In this document: in pieces, positions 34,557 through 43,398 of the stretch
Position numbering within the stretch: position 1 is the first letter of the stretch
Layout of the letters: every line of letters starts with the position of its first letter
Assembly (NCBI GenBank): GCA_045538895.1
Contig: JAZQEH010000020.1
Span: 1-45,921 of the forward strand
Direction: 5' to 3'
Length of the DNA stretch: 45,921 bases
Origin: UMGS902 sp045538895
GTDB lineage: Bacteria > Bacillota > Clostridia > Oscillospirales > CAG-272
Translations under genes and position numbers: made by a program
The notes under the pieces: generated by a model
The model's database searches: none
Told to the model about the DNA's origin: nothing
Seen by the model: only the letters and a program-made list of their open reading frames with translations

Positions 34557-35122
34557 TATATTTAACCCTCTTTTTAGAATTTTTCAAGATAGGACTTTTC
34601 TGTTTCGGCGGTGCATTCGGAATGATACCGTTGATTGAGGAAACCGTGCTTAAACACGCCTGGCTCGCCGAGTCGCAGTTTTATGATTTTATCGGTGTAT
34701 GCGAGTCAACCCCCGGACCTATTGCCGTAAACATGGCAACCTACATCGGCTCTGTACAGGGCGGCATCTGTGGCAGTATATGCGCAACGCTTGGCGTGGT
34801 GCTCCCCTCGTTTATAATAATTCTGCTTATCGCTTCGGTTTTGAAAAACTTCAACGAAAACAAGTATTTCAAGGCTTTTTTAAGTGGAGTAAAGCCGGTT
34901 ATTATCGCACTTATTCTGTTTACCGGCGTGTCACTGCTTGCAAAAGCGGTTGGTTACGTTTCGCTGAGCGAGTTCAGTTTTGATTTACATTCAACGCTTG
35001 TGTTTGCGTTGCTTACTGTGATATTTACCGTCAGCAAATACGTCTTTAAAAAGAAGCTTTCGGCAGTAGCCATAATACTTATTTCCGCTGTACTCGGTAT
35101 AGCGGTTTGCAGCATACTTTAA
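34553..35122 (+). CDS. Chromate transporter, second subunit
   Basis: This encodes 189 residues and is the partner CHR domain, with FGGAFGMIPLIEE and ESTPGPIAVNMATYIGSVQGG. The start at 34553 overlaps the first subunit's stop and has GGAGGGG just upstream, so the two are made in step. An aminotransferase gene follows after 16 bases, probably on the same transcript. Confidence 0.88.
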   Translation: MIYLTLFLEFFKIGLFCFGGAFGMIPLIEETVLKHAWLAESQFYDFIGVCESTPGPIAVNMATYIGSVQGGICGSICATLGVVLPSFIIILLIASVLKNFNENKYFKAFLSGVKPVIIALILFTGVSLLAKAVGYVSLSEFSFDLHSTLVFALLTVIFTVSKYVFKKKLSAVAIILISAVLGIAVCSIL

Positions 35123-35138
35123 ACCAATGGAGAAAAAT

Positions 35139-36302
35139 ATGGAATTTTCAAAGCGAATGTCACGTTTCGGCGAAGAGATCTTTGCCGAACTTAATGTAAA
35201 AAAGGTAGAGCTTGAGGCAGCCGGCAAAAAAATTTACAATTTAAGCATCGGCACGCCCGATTTTGAAACGCCCTTGCACATCCGCCGTGCGGTTGCAGAG
35301 GCGGCAATGGACTCGCAAAACTGGAAATACAGTCTGCGTGATATCCCCGAGATGCTTGATGCGGTTTGCAATTACTATAAATCCCGTTTTGGCGTGACAA
35401 TTACACCGGAGCAGGTAGCAAGCTGTTCGGGCAGTCAGGAGGGTATGGGACACATCGGTATGGTGCTTTGCAACGAGGGTGATACCGTACTTTTGCCAAC
35501 TCCTTGTTATCCTGTATTTATTGCAGGTGCCAAAATGGCAGGTGCTGAGCCTTATTACTATCCAATGAACCGTGAAAACGGATTTTTGCCGAACGTTTCG
35601 GATATCCCCGAAGAGGTCGCAAAAAAAGCAAAGTATATGATAGTTTCGCTTCCCGCAAATCCCGTAGGCAGTGTCGGAAGTCCAAAACTTTATGAAGAAA
35701 TTGTTGCTTTCGCAAAGAAATACGACATTCTCATTATTCACGATAATGCATACAGCGATATCATTTTTGACGGTGCAAAAGGCAATAGCTTCTTCAATAC
35801 CGATGGGGCGATGGACGTAGGCGTTGAGTTTTTCAGCCTTTCCAAGAGCTTTAACGTAACGGGCGGACGAATCAGCTTTTTAGTAGGAAGAAGTGACGTT
35901 GTTGCGGCATTCCGCAAGCTTCGCTCGCAGATAGATTTCGGCATGTTCTTGCCGCTTCAGTATGCGGCTATTGCGGCGCTCACAGGCCCGCTTGACTCGG
36001 TTAAGGAGCAATGTAAGCTCTACGAGGAACGCAGAAACGTTCTTTGCGGCGGTCTTCGTGAAATCGGTTGGGACGTACCTGATAGTCACGGAAGCATGTT
36101 CGTATGGGCACCGCTTCCGTGCGGATATACCGACAGTATGGCGTTTTGCATGAAGCTTGTTGAGGAGTGCGGCGTGCTTTGCACTCCCGGTATCAGCTTC
36201 GGACCTTTGGGCGAGGGATACGTGCGTTTTGCACTGACGCTTCCTCCCGAAAAAATCAAAGAAGCAATCATGGCAGTTAAGCAAAGCGGAATACTCAAAT
36301 AA
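35139..36302 (+). CDS. Class I/II PLP aminotransferase
   Basis: This encodes 387 residues of the fold-type I aminotransferases. The PLP lysine lies in SLSKSFNVTGGR (around residue 238). The conserved Asn is in SLPANPVG and the Asp in HDNAYSD. The RFALTLP segment near the end carries the carboxylate-binding Arg. It is closest in pattern to aspartate/LL-diaminopimelate aminotransferase types; the substrate is not readable. ATG 35139 is used because GGAG lies at 35129-35132; an in-frame ATG at 35127 overlaps that site. The permease gene follows 20 bases on. Confidence 0.87.
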   Translation: MEFSKRMSRFGEEIFAELNVKKVELEAAGKKIYNLSIGTPDFETPLHIRRAVAEAAMDSQNWKYSLRDIPEMLDAVCNYYKSRFGVTITPEQVASCSGSQEGMGHIGMVLCNEGDTVLLPTPCYPVFIAGAKMAGAEPYYYPMNRENGFLPNVSDIPEEVAKKAKYMIVSLPANPVGSVGSPKLYEEIVAFAKKYDILIIHDNAYSDIIFDGAKGNSFFNTDGAMDVGVEFFSLSKSFNVTGGRISFLVGRSDVVAAFRKLRSQIDFGMFLPLQYAAIAALTGPLDSVKEQCKLYEERRNVLCGGLREIGWDVPDSHGSMFVWAPLPCGYTDSMAFCMKLVEECGVLCTPGISFGPLGEGYVRFALTLPPEKIKEAIMAVKQSGILK

Positions 36303-36322
36303 GTTTATATGAGGGTGTATTT

Positions 36323-38209
36323 ATGAAAAAAAGTCAATTCAAGGACAAAATGGATACATTAATGCGAAGACTCAAATGGTTGTTCGGCAACAGCGGTATG
36401 ATTTCGCTCGGTCTTGAGCATTTTCTTGCGATGGTACCTGCAACCATTCTTGTACCGCTTACAGTAAACAAGTCGGTTGGCGGAACTGTAATCGACGTTT
36501 CTCTTGCACTTTTTGCAAGCGGACTCGGAACTATCGTTTTTACAATCTTTTCTAAAGGAAAGATTCCGGCATATCTCGGCTCAAGTTTTGCATATATCGG
36601 ACTTACGATATACCTTATCGACAGCTTTGCTTCGGATGCCGTAACGCCTGATATGGCATATTCATACGTATGCTGGGCATATCTTTTCAGCGGTGCGATA
36701 CTTCTGTTTTTGTCAGCGCTGTATAAGGTTCCTAAAGTGGACAGATTCTTTTCGTTTATACTGCCTGCGGCGGTAGTAGGTCCTGCCATTTCGCTTATCG
36801 GTCTTGAACTTTCGGATAATGCACTTACCGATTCGGGCTTTGATATGGTAAAGGGACTTGTCAATCCCGATGCCGCTATCGTTTCATTGACAACGCTTGC
36901 GGTTATTATCCTTGCATCACTTATCAAGCACAAGGCGCTTAAGAATGCGGCTATTGTTGTGGGTATGTTTGCAGGATATATCGTATATCTTGTTATCAAC
37001 GGTGTGCCCGAGGAAGGTATCATCAGTTCGGGACTTCTTTCTGTTACCGTGCCCCATTTCAGACTGCCAAGATTTACTTTCCCTGAAAACATTGCAGGTA
37101 TTTTTGTGGCGGTAATCCCCTCGACGTTCGTTGTCTTCACCGAGAACATCGGCAGAGTTACCGTTATTAATCAGATGACCGATGGCGGCGGACATGCACT
37201 CGGTATTTTCCATAAGGGCTCGATGGACAAGCTCAACGTAGGACTTCGTTCGCATGGCTTTTCAACCATAGCGGCAACTCTTATAGGTTCTGTTCCTACA
37301 ACTATATACGCAGAGAATATTGCGGTTATGGGTATACATCATACCGAGCAAAAGAAGGACCCTGACGACGTTGTAATGAGAATTACAAATCCTTACTCCT
37401 GCTTCCCGTACATTATTGCGGCAGTTTTTGCAATGCTGTTCTCATTTTCAGGAGCACTACAGTCTTTCCTGTTCGGTATTCCGCAGCCTGTTATCGGCGG
37501 TATGGAGATGTTCTTGTTCGGTATAATTTCTGCCCCCGGTATTCAGCTTCTCGTTGACCAGCGTGTAAACTATAAAAAGATTTCAAACCAGATAATCACA
37601 GCAGCGGTTCTTATTTCGGGCGTCAGCGGCATCGAAATCGACTTCGGCTTCGTTGAGCTTAAAGGCATGGGACTCGGCTTTGTTGTGGGAATTGCACTTA
37701 ACCTTCTGGTTCAGACTCTTAAATGGATAGGCAACATCAGCGATGTTGTTACCTTTGATGAGGTTCTTGAGGAATGTCTTGTAGCGATGATAGGCAAGGA
37801 AAAAGAGGATGCGGACAAGGATTCACGTAAGATCAAGCTTTCCTCTGAGGACGGTTCGGTGAGAGAAGTAGATGCTTCTGATTTGTTGCTTGCTATGCGT
37901 GGTGCCGGTGTTGACGTGGAGGTTGACGGCGTAATGTGCTCGGCGGATTTCGCATTGGGCGTTGCAAAGCACGGTAATAACGCAACAATCACGGAGGGTA
38001 AAAAGGCTCTCTTTACCGTGCGTAAAACAGCCAACAGTCTTTTTGTGGATATATTGGAGTCCAACATCGGCGATGATGTAAAAACGATGTATCTCAATGA
38101 TTTCCCTGATGCTATTGATGCAGACAGCAGCATTATACACGTGGATATTTCAAAGAATATTCCTATGAGAAAGGTTCGCAGCCTTGTGAGAACCGCTACA
38201 AAAAAATAA
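36323..38209 (+). CDS. NCS2 uracil/xanthine permease with soluble tail
   Basis: This encodes 628 residues. Residues about 20-480 form the NCS2/UraA-type membrane domain, with a SLGLEHFLAMVPATILVPL start, the TENIGRVTVINQMTDGG block and the GGMEMFLFG block. It imports a nucleobase by proton symport. Residues about 490-628 are a charged soluble extension not found in normal UraA (about 430 residues). It has DASDLLLAMRGAGVDVEV and a late SSIIHVDISKNIPMRK. The tail could be regulatory; I do not recognise the domain. GAGGGTG lies before the start. Confidence 0.85.
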   Translation: MKKSQFKDKMDTLMRRLKWLFGNSGMISLGLEHFLAMVPATILVPLTVNKSVGGTVIDVSLALFASGLGTIVFTIFSKGKIPAYLGSSFAYIGLTIYLIDSFASDAVTPDMAYSYVCWAYLFSGAILLFLSALYKVPKVDRFFSFILPAAVVGPAISLIGLELSDNALTDSGFDMVKGLVNPDAAIVSLTTLAVIILASLIKHKALKNAAIVVGMFAGYIVYLVINGVPEEGIISSGLLSVTVPHFRLPRFTFPENIAGIFVAVIPSTFVVFTENIGRVTVINQMTDGGGHALGIFHKGSMDKLNVGLRSHGFSTIAATLIGSVPTTIYAENIAVMGIHHTEQKKDPDDVVMRITNPYSCFPYIIAAVFAMLFSFSGALQSFLFGIPQPVIGGMEMFLFGIISAPGIQLLVDQRVNYKKISNQIITAAVLISGVSGIEIDFGFVELKGMGLGFVVGIALNLLVQTLKWIGNISDVVTFDEVLEECLVAMIGKEKEDADKDSRKIKLSSEDGSVREVDASDLLLAMRGAGVDVEVDGVMCSADFALGVAKHGNNATITEGKKALFTVRKTANSLFVDILESNIGDDVKTMYLNDFPDAIDADSSIIHVDISKNIPMRKVRSLVRTATKK

Positions 38210-38234
38210 AAAAAAACAAAATATTGTTATTTTA

Positions 38235-38263
38235 TTGACAATCTTTTCAAACTGTTATATAAT
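38235..38263 (+). promoter_or_regulatory. Promoter of the hydrogenase-maturation operon
   Basis: TTGACA (38235-38240) and TATAAT (38258-38263) are 17 bases apart, a consensus sigma-A promoter. The leader before the first start codon is about 100 bases. Confidence 0.85.
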
Positions 38264-38295
38264 ACTTATGAACCCCTGACACAAAGATATATTCT

Positions 38296-38352
38296 GCGTG
38301 AAAGGCGTTGACAAACGGTTTTTTTGCCACGCCTTTTTGGGCGTGGCTTTTT
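38296..38352 (+). promoter_or_regulatory. Attenuator in the hyd operon leader
   Basis: GCCACGCC (38326-38333) pairs with GGCGTGGC (38340-38347), followed by five T, forming a terminator directly before the ribosome site at 38361. AAAGGCGT (38301-38308) is exactly complementary to ACGCCTTT (38329-38336), which takes the 5' arm of the terminator. The two folds exclude one another. The trigger is unknown. Confidence 0.6.
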
Positions 38353-38369
38353 GTATACAAGGAGAGAAT

Positions 38370-38627
38370 ATGGAAACAAGAGTAGCCGTAATGAGCATTA
38401 TAGTTGAGAATGATGGGTGCGTTGAGGCAATAAACACGTTGCTTCACGAATACGGTCAGTACATCATAGGACGTATGGGCATACCGTACCGCCAAAAGAA
38501 TATCAATATTATCAGTATTGCGATCGACGCACCGCAGGATATGATTTCTTCGCTTGCAGGCAAAATCGGCAAGCTTTGCGGTGCAAGTGTAAAAACTGCG
38601 TTTTCGAGCGTTGGTGCCAATGCGTAG
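38370..38627 (+). CDS. TM1266-family iron-only hydrogenase system regulator
   Basis: This encodes 85 residues with a ferredoxin-like/ACT-type fold. It starts METRVAVMSIIVEN and carries the family block YGQYIIGRMGIPYR, then ISIAIDA. TM1266-type proteins are found with HydE, HydF and HydG and are thought to regulate the system; the mechanism is not established. GGAGAG lies at 38361-38366 just after the leader terminator. The hydE start overlaps its end. Confidence 0.88.
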   Translation: METRVAVMSIIVENDGCVEAINTLLHEYGQYIIGRMGIPYRQKNINIISIAIDAPQDMISSLAGKIGKLCGASVKTAFSSVGANA

Positions 38628-39657
38628 GCTGATAGACAAGCTCGCCGTAAACCATAGGCTGAATAAGGGCGAGTATCTTGAAATAATACGAAATGCAACC
38701 GTCTCCGATGCTGCATATCTTGCAAAGCTTGCCGTAGCCGAAAAGGAAAAGCATTACGGCAAGGATGTGTATATACGAGGGCTTATTGAAATCAGCAACA
38801 TCTGCAAAAATGATTGCTACTACTGCGGCATCCGTGCAAGCAATGCAAAATGCGACCGCTACCGTCTTACCGAGGAGGATATTCTTGAGTGCTGCAAAGA
38901 GGGATATGCACTTGGTTTTCGCACGTTTGTTTTGCAGGGCGGCGAGGATATGTATTATAGCGACGACCGCCTTGTAAGCATAGTTTCAAAAATCAAACAG
39001 AGTTATCCCGACTGTGCGGTAACGCTTTCACTCGGTGAGCGCAGCCTTGAAAGCTACAAGCGTTTGTACGCTGCAGGTGCCGACCGCTATCTGCTCCGAC
39101 ACGAAACTGCTACCAAAGAGCATTACGCAATGCTCCACCCCAAGGAACTCACATGGGAAAACCGTATGGAGTGCCTGAAAAACTTAAAGGAAATAGGCTA
39201 TCAGGTGGGCTGCGGCTTTATGGTTGGTTCACCATATCAGACCGACGAAATGCTTGCTGACGAGCTTGTGTTTATTGAAAAATTCAAGCCGGATATGTGC
39301 GGCATCGGCCCGTTTATTCCGCATAGCGACACTCCTTTTCGTGACTTTGCGGCGGGAAGTGCCGATTTAACCTGCCTTTTGCTGAGCATGATAAGGCTTA
39401 TTCACCCCAAGGTGCTTTTGCCTGCCACAACGGCACTTGGCACACTTTCCGATGACGGCAGAGAAAGAGGTATCATGTCGGGTGCAAACGTGGTAATGCC
39501 AAATCTTTCTCCTAAATCGGTGAGAAAAAAATACATGCTTTACAACAACAAGCTTTCCGACGGGGCAGAGGGCGCAGAGGCAAAGGCAACGCTTGAAAAG
39601 CGAATGAATGCTATCGGTGCCAACGTGGTTATCAGCCGTGGCGATGTTAAGAGGTAA
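38620..39657 (+). CDS. hydE: [FeFe] hydrogenase maturase HydE
   Basis: This encodes 345 residues, a radical SAM TIM barrel. The [4Fe-4S] motif C-x3-C-x2-C is in SNICKNDCYYCG. The later VLQGGEDMYY and GERSLESYKRLYAAGADRYLLRHETA blocks match HydE. HydE helps form the bridging dithiomethylamine ligand of the H-cluster together with HydG. ATG 38620 overlaps the stop of the TM1266-like gene; there is no strong ribosome site, so it is probably translationally coupled. The MBL-fold gene follows by eight bases. Confidence 0.93.
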   Translation: MRRLIDKLAVNHRLNKGEYLEIIRNATVSDAAYLAKLAVAEKEKHYGKDVYIRGLIEISNICKNDCYYCGIRASNAKCDRYRLTEEDILECCKEGYALGFRTFVLQGGEDMYYSDDRLVSIVSKIKQSYPDCAVTLSLGERSLESYKRLYAAGADRYLLRHETATKEHYAMLHPKELTWENRMECLKNLKEIGYQVGCGFMVGSPYQTDEMLADELVFIEKFKPDMCGIGPFIPHSDTPFRDFAAGSADLTCLLLSMIRLIHPKVLLPATTALGTLSDDGRERGIMSGANVVMPNLSPKSVRKKYMLYNNKLSDGAEGAEAKATLEKRMNAIGANVVISRGDVKR

Positions 39658-39664
39658 CACTAAT

Positions 39665-40444
39665 ATGCTTGAATTTGAAAGAATGACGGACGAAATTTTC
39701 AGATTGAAGGTTCCGTTTGAGAATATATACACCGCTGTTTTTCTGATAAAAACCGAAAGCGGTGACATACTTGTCGATGCAGCGGCAGGCAAGGCGGATG
39801 CAGAAAATGTGATTATTCCTGCACTTGAAAAATGCACGTCGCTTGACAGAATCAAATATCTTGTTTGCACGCACCTGCACGGCGACCACGGCGGCGGAAT
39901 ACGCTTTTTGCTGCCGAGTCTGCAAAATGCAAAGGTTGCGGCGGCATCAAAAAGGGCGTGCGAGCTTTACGGTGAGGAAAACGTTAAGCTTATAGTTGAT
40001 GGCGACAGCCTTTGCGGTATAAAGGTGCTTTCACTTAAAGGACATTCGCTCGACTGTGTAGGACTGCTTGAAGAAAAAAGCGGCACACTTATCGCAGGCG
40101 ATGCGGTTCAGCTTTGCGGAATTACAAAGTACGGCTGCGGAGTAGGGCATCCTGCCGAGTACAGAAAAACTCTTGAACGTATTTCCAAAATGAAACTCAA
40201 TATGCTTGTTGCATCTCACGAATACTATCCGCTTGGAGCCGTGGCAACGGGCGGTGAAATTATAAATTATCTTGACACAGCATCAACCGTTTATAAGCGT
40301 ATAACTGCTTTTGTAAAGGAAAATGCCGCTATCGGAGATGCCGTGGCAATTGCAAAACTTTTTACCGAAAAGGCACGTGAAAGCGAACCTGATATGCCAA
40401 CGCTTCAGAGCTACACGGTAAAAGCATTACTTGAAGAAAACTAA
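39665..40444 (+). CDS. MBL-fold metallohydrolase in the hyd operon
   Basis: This encodes 259 residues with a metallo-beta-lactamase fold. The metal motif HxHxDH is in CTHLHGDHGGG, a later His in LKGHSLDCVG, the bridging Asp in IAGDAVQ, and a final His in ASHEYYPLG. It is a hydrolase or thiol-type esterase of unknown substrate. Its place between hydE and hydG with tight spacing implies a link to hydrogenase assembly, perhaps clearing a by-product; that is inference. AAGAGG lies before the start at 39665. Confidence 0.85.
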   Translation: MLEFERMTDEIFRLKVPFENIYTAVFLIKTESGDILVDAAAGKADAENVIIPALEKCTSLDRIKYLVCTHLHGDHGGGIRFLLPSLQNAKVAAASKRACELYGEENVKLIVDGDSLCGIKVLSLKGHSLDCVGLLEEKSGTLIAGDAVQLCGITKYGCGVGHPAEYRKTLERISKMKLNMLVASHEYYPLGAVATGGEIINYLDTASTVYKRITAFVKENAAIGDAVAIAKLFTEKARESEPDMPTLQSYTVKALLEEN

Positions 40445-40470
40445 TATCTATCATAGAAAGGAGCCACACC

Positions 40471-41919
40471 ATGGCTAAATACAATCCGAAATCCCTTAAA
40501 GCCGAAGAGTTTATCAGCGATGAGGAAATACGTGCAACGCTTGAATACGCCGAGGCAAACAAGGATAATTATGAACTTATCGACGAGATTTTAGAAAAGG
40601 CAAGACCCCGCAAAACCGAGGACGGCTGGCACTGTGCAGGACTTTCGCACCGTGAAGCATCCGTACTGCTTGCTTGCGAAAATCCCGAAAAAATCAAGCG
40701 TATCTATGAAATAGCAGAGGAAATAAAGCTTGCATTTTACGGCAACCGTATCGTTATTTTTGCACCGCTTTATCTCTCCAACTATTGCGTAAACGGCTGC
40801 GTTTATTGTCCGTACCACCTCAAGAACAAGACCATTCCGCGTAAAAAACTCACTCAGGAGGAGGTAAAGGCAGAGGTTATCGCACTTCAGGATATGGGAC
40901 ACAAGCGTCTTGCTATTGAAGCAGGCGAAGACCCCGTTAATAACCCTATCGAGTATATCCTTGAATGTATCAATACTATTTACTCGGTGCATCACAAAAA
41001 CGGCGACATCCGCAGAGTTAACGTAAACATCGCCGCAACCACTGTTGAAAACTACAAAAAGCTTCACGATGCAGGCATCGGTACATATATTCTGTTCCAG
41101 GAAACCTATCATAAGGAAAGCTATGAGCAGCTTCATCCCACAGGCCCCAAGCACAACTACGCTTATCACACCGAGGCTATGGACAGAGCAATGGAGGGTG
41201 GCATTGATGACGTTGGACTCGGTGTACTTTTCGGACTTGAACTTTATAAATATGAGTTCGCAGGTCTTATCATGCACGCAGAGCATCTTGAGGCGGTTCA
41301 CGGTGTAGGACCCCACACCATAAGCGTGCCCCGTCTTAAGAGAGCTGACGACATCAACCCCGATGACTTTGACAACGGTATTGACGATGAAACCTTTGCA
41401 AAAATTACCGCATGTATTCGTCTTGCGGTACCTTACACTGGTATTATCATTTCTACAAGAGAAACCGAGCAGGTTCGTGCAAAGCTTCTCCGCCTTGGTG
41501 TTTCGCAGGTCAGCGGCGGCTCACGTACAACCGTAGGCGGTTATACTACCGAGGAGCGTCCGCACGATACCGAGCAGTTTGACGTATCCGACCAGCGTAC
41601 GCTTGACGAGGTTGTAAGATGGCTTATGGAAAACGGACACATTCCGTCATTCTGTACGGCATGCTACCGTGAGGGACGTACGGGCGACCGCTTTATGAGC
41701 CTTTGTAAGTCGGGGCAGATAGGAAACTGCTGTCACCCCAATGCACTTATGACGCTTACCGAGTATCTTGTTGACTACGCAAGCGAGGAAACGAAAAAAA
41801 TCGGCTTTGAGGTAATCGAGCGTGAGCTTATGAACGTGCCTAAAGAAAAGGTAAGAAGTATTGCGGCAGAGCATATTAAAGATATTAAAAACTCCAATAA
41901 GAGAGATTTCAGGTTTTAA
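40471..41919 (+). CDS. hydG: [FeFe] hydrogenase maturase HydG
   Basis: This encodes 482 residues, a radical SAM tyrosine lyase that makes CO and cyanide for the H-cluster. The radical SAM motif is in SNYCVNGCVYCPYH. The C-terminal domain holds CTACYREGRTGDRF and a following Cys in GNCCHPNAL for the second, auxiliary cluster. Length and motifs agree with HydG. AAAGGAG lies before the start. hydF follows two bases after the stop. Confidence 0.95.
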   Translation: MAKYNPKSLKAEEFISDEEIRATLEYAEANKDNYELIDEILEKARPRKTEDGWHCAGLSHREASVLLACENPEKIKRIYEIAEEIKLAFYGNRIVIFAPLYLSNYCVNGCVYCPYHLKNKTIPRKKLTQEEVKAEVIALQDMGHKRLAIEAGEDPVNNPIEYILECINTIYSVHHKNGDIRRVNVNIAATTVENYKKLHDAGIGTYILFQETYHKESYEQLHPTGPKHNYAYHTEAMDRAMEGGIDDVGLGVLFGLELYKYEFAGLIMHAEHLEAVHGVGPHTISVPRLKRADDINPDDFDNGIDDETFAKITACIRLAVPYTGIIISTRETEQVRAKLLRLGVSQVSGGSRTTVGGYTTEERPHDTEQFDVSDQRTLDEVVRWLMENGHIPSFCTACYREGRTGDRFMSLCKSGQIGNCCHPNALMTLTEYLVDYASEETKKIGFEVIERELMNVPKEKVRSIAAEHIKDIKNSNKRDFRF

Positions 41920-41921
41920 TT

Positions 41922-43115
41922 ATGAGTTTGAACGAAACTGTAAGTGCCGATAGAGTGCATATTGCATTTTTCGGCAAGCGAAATGCAGGCAAATCAAGTC
42001 TTGTGAATGCGGTTACAGGTCAGAGCCTTTCGGTGGTTTCCTCTGTTAAAGGAACCACTACAGATCCCGTAAAAAAGGCAATGGAGCTGCTTCCGATAGG
42101 CCCTGTAATGATTATTGATACCCCCGGCTTTGACGATGAGGGCGACCTCGGTACACTCCGTGTTAAAAAGACACGTGAGGTACTTGCAAAAACCGATGTT
42201 GCGGTTCTGGTTGTTGATGCTTCTGTGGGGATGAGCCGTGAGGACGAGGAGTTTCTTGCGACAGTCAAAGAAAAAGGACTCCCTTGCATAACCGTATACA
42301 ATAAATGCGATATCAAAGGACATGATGTGTCCGATAATGAAATCTGCGTTAGTGCTAAAAGCGGAGAGGGAGTAAACGCTTTCAAGGAAATGCTTGGTGC
42401 ACTTGCTAAAACAAAGGAAAATACCAAGCGTATTGTCAGCGATATGCTTTGTGAGGGCGATATCGTTGTGCTTGTTACTCCCATTGATGAATCCGCACCC
42501 AAGGGCAGGCTTATTCTGCCGCAGCAGCAGACGATCCGTGATATCCTTGATAACGGTGCCGCTACTGTTGTTACGCAGGTCGAGCAGCTCGCAATGATAC
42601 TTTCGGCACTCAAAGCACCGCCTAAAATGGTTATCACCGATTCGCAGGCGTTTGGCAGAGTTTCAAAAATTGTTCCCGAAAGCATACCGCTCACATCGTT
42701 TTCGATACTGTTCGCACGCTATAAGGGTGACCTTACAGAGCAGGTTAAAGGTGCGGCGGCACTTGCAACACTCAAAGACGGTGACAGAATCCTCATTTCG
42801 GAGGGCTGTACGCATCACCGCCAGTGCGGAGATATCGGAACGGTGAAAATGCCTGCATGGATATTTGGCTTTTCGGGTGCCAAGGTGGAGTTTGACTTTA
42901 CAAGCGGCGGCGAGTTTCCCACCGATTTGTCAAAGTATAAGCTCATAGTGCATTGCGGCGGTTGTATGCTGAATGAAGCAGAGATGAAAAGCCGTATTAT
43001 CACGGCAAACGGTGCAGGGGTGCCGATAGTCAATTACGGTGTTGCAATAGCACATATGAACGGCATACTGAAACGAAGCCTCGAACTTTTCCCCGAAGTT
43101 TATAGTATGATATAA
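41922..43115 (+). CDS. hydF: [FeFe] hydrogenase maturase GTPase HydF
   Basis: This encodes 397 residues. The N-terminal GTPase domain has P-loop GKRNAGKSS, G3 DTPGFDD and NKCD. A dimerisation part follows. The C-terminal cluster domain has CTHHRQCGDIG and then HCGGCMLNE, the HydF C-x-H and H-C-x2-C ligands. HydF is the scaffold that receives the diiron subcluster and passes it to the hydrogenase. No hydrogenase gene lies in the window. It is the last gene of the operon, followed by a terminator. Confidence 0.95.
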   Translation: MSLNETVSADRVHIAFFGKRNAGKSSLVNAVTGQSLSVVSSVKGTTTDPVKKAMELLPIGPVMIIDTPGFDDEGDLGTLRVKKTREVLAKTDVAVLVVDASVGMSREDEEFLATVKEKGLPCITVYNKCDIKGHDVSDNEICVSAKSGEGVNAFKEMLGALAKTKENTKRIVSDMLCEGDIVVLVTPIDESAPKGRLILPQQQTIRDILDNGAATVVTQVEQLAMILSALKAPPKMVITDSQAFGRVSKIVPESIPLTSFSILFARYKGDLTEQVKGAAALATLKDGDRILISEGCTHHRQCGDIGTVKMPAWIFGFSGAKVEFDFTSGGEFPTDLSKYKLIVHCGGCMLNEAEMKSRIITANGAGVPIVNYGVAIAHMNGILKRSLELFPEVYSMI

Positions 43116-43118
43116 GAA

Positions 43119-43147
43119 AAAACGGTTGCGAAAGCAACCGTTTTTTG
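43119..43147 (+). terminator. Terminator of the hyd operon
   Basis: AAAACGGTTGC pairs with GCAACCGTTTT around GAAA, followed by T residues. It lies directly after the hydF stop. Confidence 0.9.
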
Positions 43148-43151
43148 CGTG

Positions 43152-43318
43152 AATTATTGTTTATGAGAGCAACGAAGGCTCCCTCAGACGAGGGAGCTGT
43201 CAGCGGAACGCTGACTGAGGGAGGGAAAAAAGTAACAATTAGAAATGTTCCCTCCTTCCGTCGCCTTGCGGCGCCACCTTCCTCGTCTGAGGAAGGCTTG
43301 TTAATGTAAACAATAATT
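43152..43318. mobile_element. MITE-like palindromic element
   Basis: This is a 167-bp unit bounded by inverted AATTATTGTTTA (43152-43163) and TAAACAATAATT (43307-43318). Inside are hairpins CCCTC/GAGGG and GTCAGC/GCTGAC, a pattern common in gut Clostridia genomes, and GCCGCAAGG-type pairs. It has no reading frame. Related ends lie at 45814 and, reversed, at about 145. Confidence 0.6.
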
Positions 43319-43330
43319 TACATTTTTCTC

Positions 43331-43359
43331 TTGACAAATCGGTTTACAAGGTGTAAACT
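43331..43359 (+). promoter_or_regulatory. Promoter of the blaI-like operon
   Basis: TTGACA (43331-43336) and TAAACT (43354-43359) are 17 bases apart. The first operator covers the spacer and reaches the -10 box. Confidence 0.6.
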
Positions 43360-43383
43360 AAATATAGTCTACAACTTGTAAAC
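43343..43383. promoter_or_regulatory. Two BlaI/MecI-type operators
   Basis: TTTACAAGGTGTAAA (43343-43357) and TACAACTTGTA (43370-43380) both carry the TACA-N3-TGTA dyad recognised by BlaI/MecI regulators. One overlaps the promoter and one lies just before the ribosome site, fitting autorepression. Confidence 0.75.
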
Positions 43384-43398
43384 CAAAGGAGGCACAAC

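Noticed and set aside
40591..41316. 241-codon minus-strand frame inside hydG
   Set aside because: It is antisense to the radical SAM core; the plus-strand gene explains the open frame through codon bias.
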